NCBI GenBank assembly: GCA_009809945.1
Contig: WTPW01000370.1
Coordinates: 182,764 to 246,763 of the forward strand
Direction of reading: 5' to 3'
Length of the DNA: 64,000 nucleotides
From: Gigaspora margarita
Lineage: Eukaryota; Glomeromycota; Glomeromycetes; Diversisporales; Gigasporaceae
This document shows, piece by piece, positions 59,144-64,000 of this stretch. The notes under the pieces were generated by a model. That model had not been told where the DNA came from. It saw nothing but the letters and a program-made list of their open reading frames with translations, and searched no databases. Made by a program: the position numbers and the translations under genes. The first letter of the stretch is position 1, and every line of letters begins with the position of its first letter.

Positions 59144-60082
59144 TAGATATACCTAATTTGGCGCAGTTAAGTTCTACAATGAATATCACGTGATATATAG
59201 GTCATAATGAGATGATTTTGGTGCCATTTGATTTGTCTCATCGAGACGAATCGAATAGTAGCAAAATCACCTGATTATGATCACTTAGTCAAGAGGTATC
59301 ACCTTTTAAATTTTATTCAAAAACGTAGCCCTACTTTGGCACAGTGCCTAATTTGATGCACTAAAGATCTCTAATGATATCTTGTGAACTATTGATCCAA
59401 ATTACACGATTTGGTACTATTCGATTAGTCACGATGAGCTGAGTCAGATGGTACTAAAATCATGTAATTTTGATTGATAGTTCACAAGATATTGTCATTT
59501 AGCCAAAATAACCTGTATAAAGCAACTTTTGAAATTAATATAAAATCGTAGATAACATTTGACAGACAAGTTCATTTTTAATGATTTTACTACCAAAATG
59601 ATAGCCTTGAAGAGATGATTCCAACGAGCCCAAAATTGTTAAAATCCAATTACGGGTCGCAAGATCATTAAGATTTTCTTATCATTTTTGATGAAAATTA
59701 GATTAGTTAAATTAATAAACTTTTATCAAAAATGATATGAAAACCTTAGTGATCATCTGATCCTGTGATTAGATTTTAACAATTTTGGGTCGTTGGAATC
59801 ATCTCTTCAAGGCCGTCATGTCAGTAGTAAAATCATTAAAAACAGACCAGTCTATTATTTTTTAACTATGTTAATTTTCAAGAATTATATATACATATTG
59901 TATTTGGGTTAAATGATAATATCTTGTGAACTATCCATCAGAAACGCGCAATTTTGGTACCATTTTTGATTCGTCTTGATGAGATGAATCGAATGGTACC
60001 AAAATCACATGTTTCTGATTGACAGTTCATAAGATATCGTTAGTGCGTCAAATTAGGCACTGCGCCAAATTAGGCATATCTA
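59144..60082. mobile_element. Foldback element F5, about 0.94 kb
   Basis: Ends TAGATATACCTAATTTGGCG and CGCCAAATTAGGCATATCTA. Contains cores TTTGATTTGTCTCATCGAGA then CGAATCGAA (about 59240), a second at 59420-59450, an inner palindrome 59560-59870 (TTACTACCAAAATGATAGCC type), and ATTCGTCTTGATGAGATGAA then TCGAATGG (about 59975). Flanks rejoin TTTTGAAATATTTTG-type sequence. Confidence 0.8.
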
Positions 60083-60902
60083 TTTTATATTTTGAAATAT
60101 TTTGAAATTACTTTCGTTATATTTCAAAAATGTGATATTTCGAGATATTTTGAAATATATTACAAAATATTTTGCTTATATTATGGTTTGTAAGACCTTA
60201 CATAAGATTACGCTATTATAAATTCGCTGATAAATCTAATAAAATTGCACAAATTTAAAATATTATATCTTGAGATCTGCTTATCATGTGATATAAATTT
60301 TGTACCATGTTTACTTATCTGAACCTGACTTATAAATTTTAAAAAGTGTCTACAATCATATGGTAGGCCACTGTAGTTGTGAATCATTTAGCTTAATTTT
60401 ATCTGTTTGTTTATGTGATACCACATTGAAGATGTTGGGATAAGCTAGATTCCTTCCTTTTATTAGAAGATATTGTGGGTAAAGATGCAAGTTCTTCAAA
60501 TTTTTGTTTTTTCTTGCTTTAATTATTTGCAAATGATGGTTGTAAAATATTTTTATATTTTTAAAAGATTATTAATCAATCATATTATTGTTTGGAATAA
60601 GTCAGTTATTTGACTTAAAGAATATAATAAAGTATTGATCAACTTTAAAGAAAGATTCTCTTTGAATTATTTAGTAAAACTTTGAATTAAAGCTTATTAA
60701 ATGCTAAAGAATATATATTTAAAATTTAAATTAAGTTTTATATGTATATTTTAAAATAAATTTAGTTTAAATAATTTTTTTGTTTAAATTTATATATGAA
60801 ATTATGTAAGTTAACTTATTTGATTTATAAGTAATAGTACTTATTAGAGATATGTTCTATGACTGTTATGCATTGCTTCATCCTTAACAGAACTTTAATA
60901 AA
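60083..60902. other. Gene-free AT-rich stretch
   Basis: Starts with GAAATATTTTGAAAT repeats continuing the repeat interrupted by F5. No gene. TGTTCTATGACTGTTA near 60855 recalls the end of the 50636-51697 element. Confidence 0.4.
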
Positions 60903-61621
60903 TTATCTCTGCTACTACTTCTTTTAATTGTGATATAATTCCCTAAATGTTAGTTCTCCACTAACTTATTTTTCTGATACTCTATCCCTAACAAAATGTT
61001 GCACCTATAGCACTTTTTGTTAACAGAATATTTCCTTGATATATTATATTTACTATAGCTTCTTATACTGACATCTCATATTTTCGACAAGTCATTTCTC
61101 TAATATGACATATTTCTAATTTGACTTTTCTTTGATACTAAGTTTTATTGAATACACTTTTTCCAACAACCCATTTTACTGACAATCATATGATAAACAA
61201 ATAATAACATTATTTGCTACCAGAATTAAAACAAACTCATCTAAAAATACCCCTAATCTAACCCTAACTTTTTTTTTTTTGTATTAAATATAATGATTAT
61301 TTTTAAGTGAAACTTCTAATTAGAAAAAGATCTTGTTGAAAAAAGAAATATCAGAAATATATCATGTCAGAAAAATGTTCTTCTGAAATATAACATGTTA
61401 GTCTAAAATACATTATGTTAGTAAAATGTCTTTTCAAAAATATGCCTTGTCAAGAAAAGAGGATATCAAAATCATAGTATGTCAAGGAAATATTCTGCTA
61501 ACAAAAAATGCTGTAGATGAAACATTCTGTTGGGGACATAGTAACAGGAAAATGAGCTAGTAGAGAACTAACTTTTAGAAAATCAAGCTATAATACTTCT
61601 TTTACTAAATAGTAGATATAC
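60903..61621. mobile_element. Foldback element, about 0.72 kb
   Basis: AAATGTTAGTTCTCCACTAA is opposed by CTAGTAGAGAACTAACTTTT, and the arms continue inward (GCACTTTTTGTTAACAGAAT opposite ATTCTGCTAACAAAAAATGC) and outward (CTACTTCTTTTA/ACTTCTTTTACT region). Centre about 61260 with CCCTAATCTAACCCTAAC. Confidence 0.75.
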
Positions 61622-61799
61622 AAATCAATCCTACTAAGTCTAAAACTCTAGCATCTCCAAGCTAAAAAATTGTGCTATAAATTTTTTGCAGTTAAATTAG
61701 AGTTAGAATCTACTATTAAATTAGATTAGAAAGAGTCTATTTAATACCAAAATTTTATAAGGAAAACTTTTTGTTAGTGTGCAGTAAGCAGTTTCATAG

Positions 61800-62470
61800 G
61801 TAAAATATTGATTTATGAATGATTTTTTGGTTTGGGTTGATTTTTTGCATTTTTTTGTGTTATACCTAATCTCAAAATCTGATTTGTTGGTAAATTAGTA
61901 GCAAAATTTTTTAGAATAGTGATGCTAGAGGGTTTACGAAGTCTATCTTCTGCTCCAATCAAAAAAGTACAGCCTCTATGAATATGTTAACTCTATTTCT
62001 TGTACTCTTTAACAAGCCTTTTAAATTTCTTGGATACTGGTTTATTCTTAAAAACAATAATACACAACAAATTAAACTTATTCAAGCTAGAGTATTACAT
62101 TTTATACAAACTGCTAATACTAAACAAATTACAGACAAAAAATTTATCCATATTATTAATACTGTTATAATTTCTACTTTAGAATATCAATTATATAATA
62201 TAGATCTTTTATTTTCTACTTGTACTAAAATCCTACTATAATATCTAACTATTGCTAAGCACAAATCATTAATAGTACTATACTTAATTCACATCTATAC
62301 AATATACATAATATATAGAATATACAGTACTAACATCATATTTCTAACTTTATAATACATATTAATGATTAAAATTTATTAGATATCTCTACTTGTATTA
62401 GATTACAACAATTTTAAAATAACTTATGATCCACAACTAATATACTGCAATACTCTTCCCTAATATTAAT
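61800..62470 (+). pseudogene. Second LINE fragment (RT C-terminal part)
   Basis: A readable frame at 61978-62241 contains NKPFKFLGYWFILKNNNTQQ, then IKLIQARVLHFIQTANTKQI, then IHIINTVIISTLEYQLYNID. This pattern (FLG.W then a helical thumb region ending IIPT.EY) is what follows the RT palm in fungal non-LTR elements. Upstream bases 61800-61970 look like the degraded palm. No endonuclease or 5' part is present in the window. The opposite orientation and different position make it a separate insertion from the one at 41.7-48.7 kb. Confidence 0.65.
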
Positions 62471-62489
62471 GGAACTAATAGATTAAGGG

Positions 62490-62560
62490 TTTTTCTATAT
62501 ATCTCTGGCCAGAGATATATAACTTATATATCTCTGGCCTATTGGCTAATTAAAACAAGC
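62490..62560. repeat. Palindrome ATATATCTCTGGCCAGAGATATAT
   Basis: A perfect 24-bp palindrome centred on TGGCCA near 62510, followed at once by another TATATATCTCTGGCC half-unit. Possibly a small foldback junction. Confidence 0.7.
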
Positions 62561-62699
62561 AAAGGCATATGATCTGTTTTGGCTAGTTAGAAAATTTCAT
62601 GCAACCTGATATCCAACCCAACTTTCCAATCATGAAAAATCAGCCAATCAAATTCAATTATGCAAAAAAACAGTTAAGATTTAAAATTTTTTTATTAAA

Positions 62700-64000
62700 A
62701 ACACAATGCAAAAACAAATACAAAAAAAACTCCAAAAAAATTACCTAATACCAAAAATGCTAATAGTGCCCAAAAACAAACACCAGAAAATTTACCACAC
62801 AATACCAAAGGTGTTTAAGGACAAACATACTATACAATGCCAAAAGTACCCAAGAACAAATACCAGAGAATTCGCCATACAATGCCAAAGGTGTTCAAGA
62901 ACAAACACCAGGGAATTCACCACAACACCAAAAGCACCTAAGGACAAATGCCAAAGAATTCACCTGAAGATGTTCAAGAGCAAATACCAAAAATACCAAA
63001 AGTGAAATGCTAGAGAATTCACTACACAACACCGAAGGTGTTCAAGAACAAACACTATACAGTGCTAAAAGTACCCAAGGACAAATGCTGGAGAATTCAC
63101 TACATAACACTAAAGGTGTTCAAGGACATAATACCAAAAATGCCAAAAGCATCTAAAGACAAAACATCAGAGAATTTACCACACAATGCTGAAGGTGTTC
63201 AAGAAAAACACACCACAACACAAGAGAATTTGCTACATAATGCCAAAGGTATTCAAAGACACACCAAAAAATGCTAAAAGACAAACACTAGAGAATTCAT
63301 AACACAATGCCAAAGGTGTTTAAGACAAATGCCAGAGAATTCACTACAACAACATCAGGTATTCACTACAATGCCAAAGTGCCTAAGGGCAAATGCTGGA
63401 CAATTTACTTGAGTGTTAAAGGGCAAACATCAAAAATGCCAAAAGCGAAATACCGGAGAATTCACTAAACAATGCCAAAGGTGTTCAAGGACAAACACAC
63501 CACACAGTGCCGAAAGAAGTACCCAAGAACAAATGTCAGAGAATTTGCTATATAACCTTAAGGTGTACAAAGACAAATGCCAGAGAACTGACCACAACGT
63601 CAAAAGTGTTTAAAAACAAATGCCAGAAAATTTACCCAAAGGTATTCAAGGGCAAACACCAAAAAAAACTAAAAAAACTACATACCTACAAAAATGCCAA
63701 AAGTGCCCAAAGACAAAAAGCGGTGAATTCACTACACAATGCCGAAGATGTTCAAAAACAAACATACTATATAGTGCTGAAAGTACCCAAAGACAAATGT
63801 CAAAGAATTCGCCACATAATCCCAAAGGTGTTCAAAGACAAACGCTAGAGAATTTGCCACAACGTCAAAAGTGTCTAAAGACAAATACCAGAAAATTCAC
63901 CTGAAGGTATTCAAGGGCAAAAAACAAAAAAAAACTACATATCATCAAAAATGCTAAAAGTGCCCAAAGACAAATGCTAGAGAATTCACTATACAATGCC
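62700..64000. repeat. Degenerate minisatellite, runs off the window
   Basis: Imperfect units of about 40-90 bp built from AATGCCAAAGGTGTTCAAGG, ACAAACACCAGAGAATTCAC and AAAAGTACCCAAGGACAAAT, repeated some twenty times to the window end. Long open frames occur in all three plus frames (62706-63904), rich in Lys, Gln, Thr and Asn. This is the expected behaviour of an A-rich tandem repeat and argues against a single conserved protein. Confidence 0.85.

Noticed and set aside
62706..63904. Overlapping Lys/Gln/Thr-rich frames
   Set aside because: Arise from a tandem repeat read in three phases; no start context, domain or single preferred frame.
62700..64000. CRISPR-like array
   Set aside because: Repeats are degenerate and spacing varies, there are no distinct spacers or cas genes, and the organism looks eukaryotic.

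Overview
The window looks like AT-rich nuclear DNA of a repeat-laden fungus, most likely an arbuscular mycorrhizal fungus of the Rhizophagus type. This is an inference from four things: an F-box gene of a kind I associate with that group, kinase-like/leucine-rich-repeat and kinase/Sel1 genes, a multi-exon MULE transposase with 60-215 bp GT-AG introns, and decayed non-LTR, Ty3 and Tc1 elements. No database was searched. There are very few host genes: one clean single-exon gene (F-box, 8982-10121), one kinase-like + LRR gene (29004-31785), its decayed paralogue (18827-21339), and a relic of a kinase-Sel1 gene (about 16380-17600, minus strand).

Layout, left half (1-32 kb). From 1 to 8.9 kb there are inverted-repeat elements and minisatellites but no gene. 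The F-box gene follows. From about 11.25 to 21.4 kb (copy A) and 23.6 to 31.86 kb (copy B) lies one duplicated segment carrying the kinase-like/LRR gene. The copies differ by insertions whose target-site duplications (TSDs) can be read against the other copy. Copy A holds two foldbacks (about 11480-11745), a hAT-type element (11770-12849) with a Harbinger-type element nested in it (12281-12751), and a 5.2 kb hAT-type element (13473-18673) that contains another hAT-type element, palindromes, mariner-type MITEs and the kinase-Sel1 relic. Copy B holds a 4.4 kb MULE (24016-28435) with a nearly complete transposase gene.

Right half (32-64 kb). CG dinucleotides become very rare (most clearly 36-40 kb), and I see no intact gene. 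It is a graveyard of elements: a Ty3/gypsy pol relic (38.6-39.8 kb, plus), a non-LTR retrotransposon (about 48.7-41.7 kb, minus), a Tc1-type DD34E transposase split by a 2.65 kb insertion (49.06-52.74 kb), a retroposon with a tRNA-like head (52.8-53.8 kb), a second non-LTR fragment (61.8-62.4 kb), and many MITEs. Five large palindromic elements (four here plus one at 6.95-7.92 kb) share a short internal palindromic module although their ends differ. The window ends in a degenerate minisatellite (62.7-64.0 kb) that runs off the edge.

The coding genes do not form a pathway. What ties the window together is insertion history: nested elements with readable TSDs allow a relative chronology, and two insertions can be removed on paper so that the interrupted sequence or reading frame is restored. 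Three long N gaps (12356-12661, 30997-31279, 50702-51642) all fall inside repeats.
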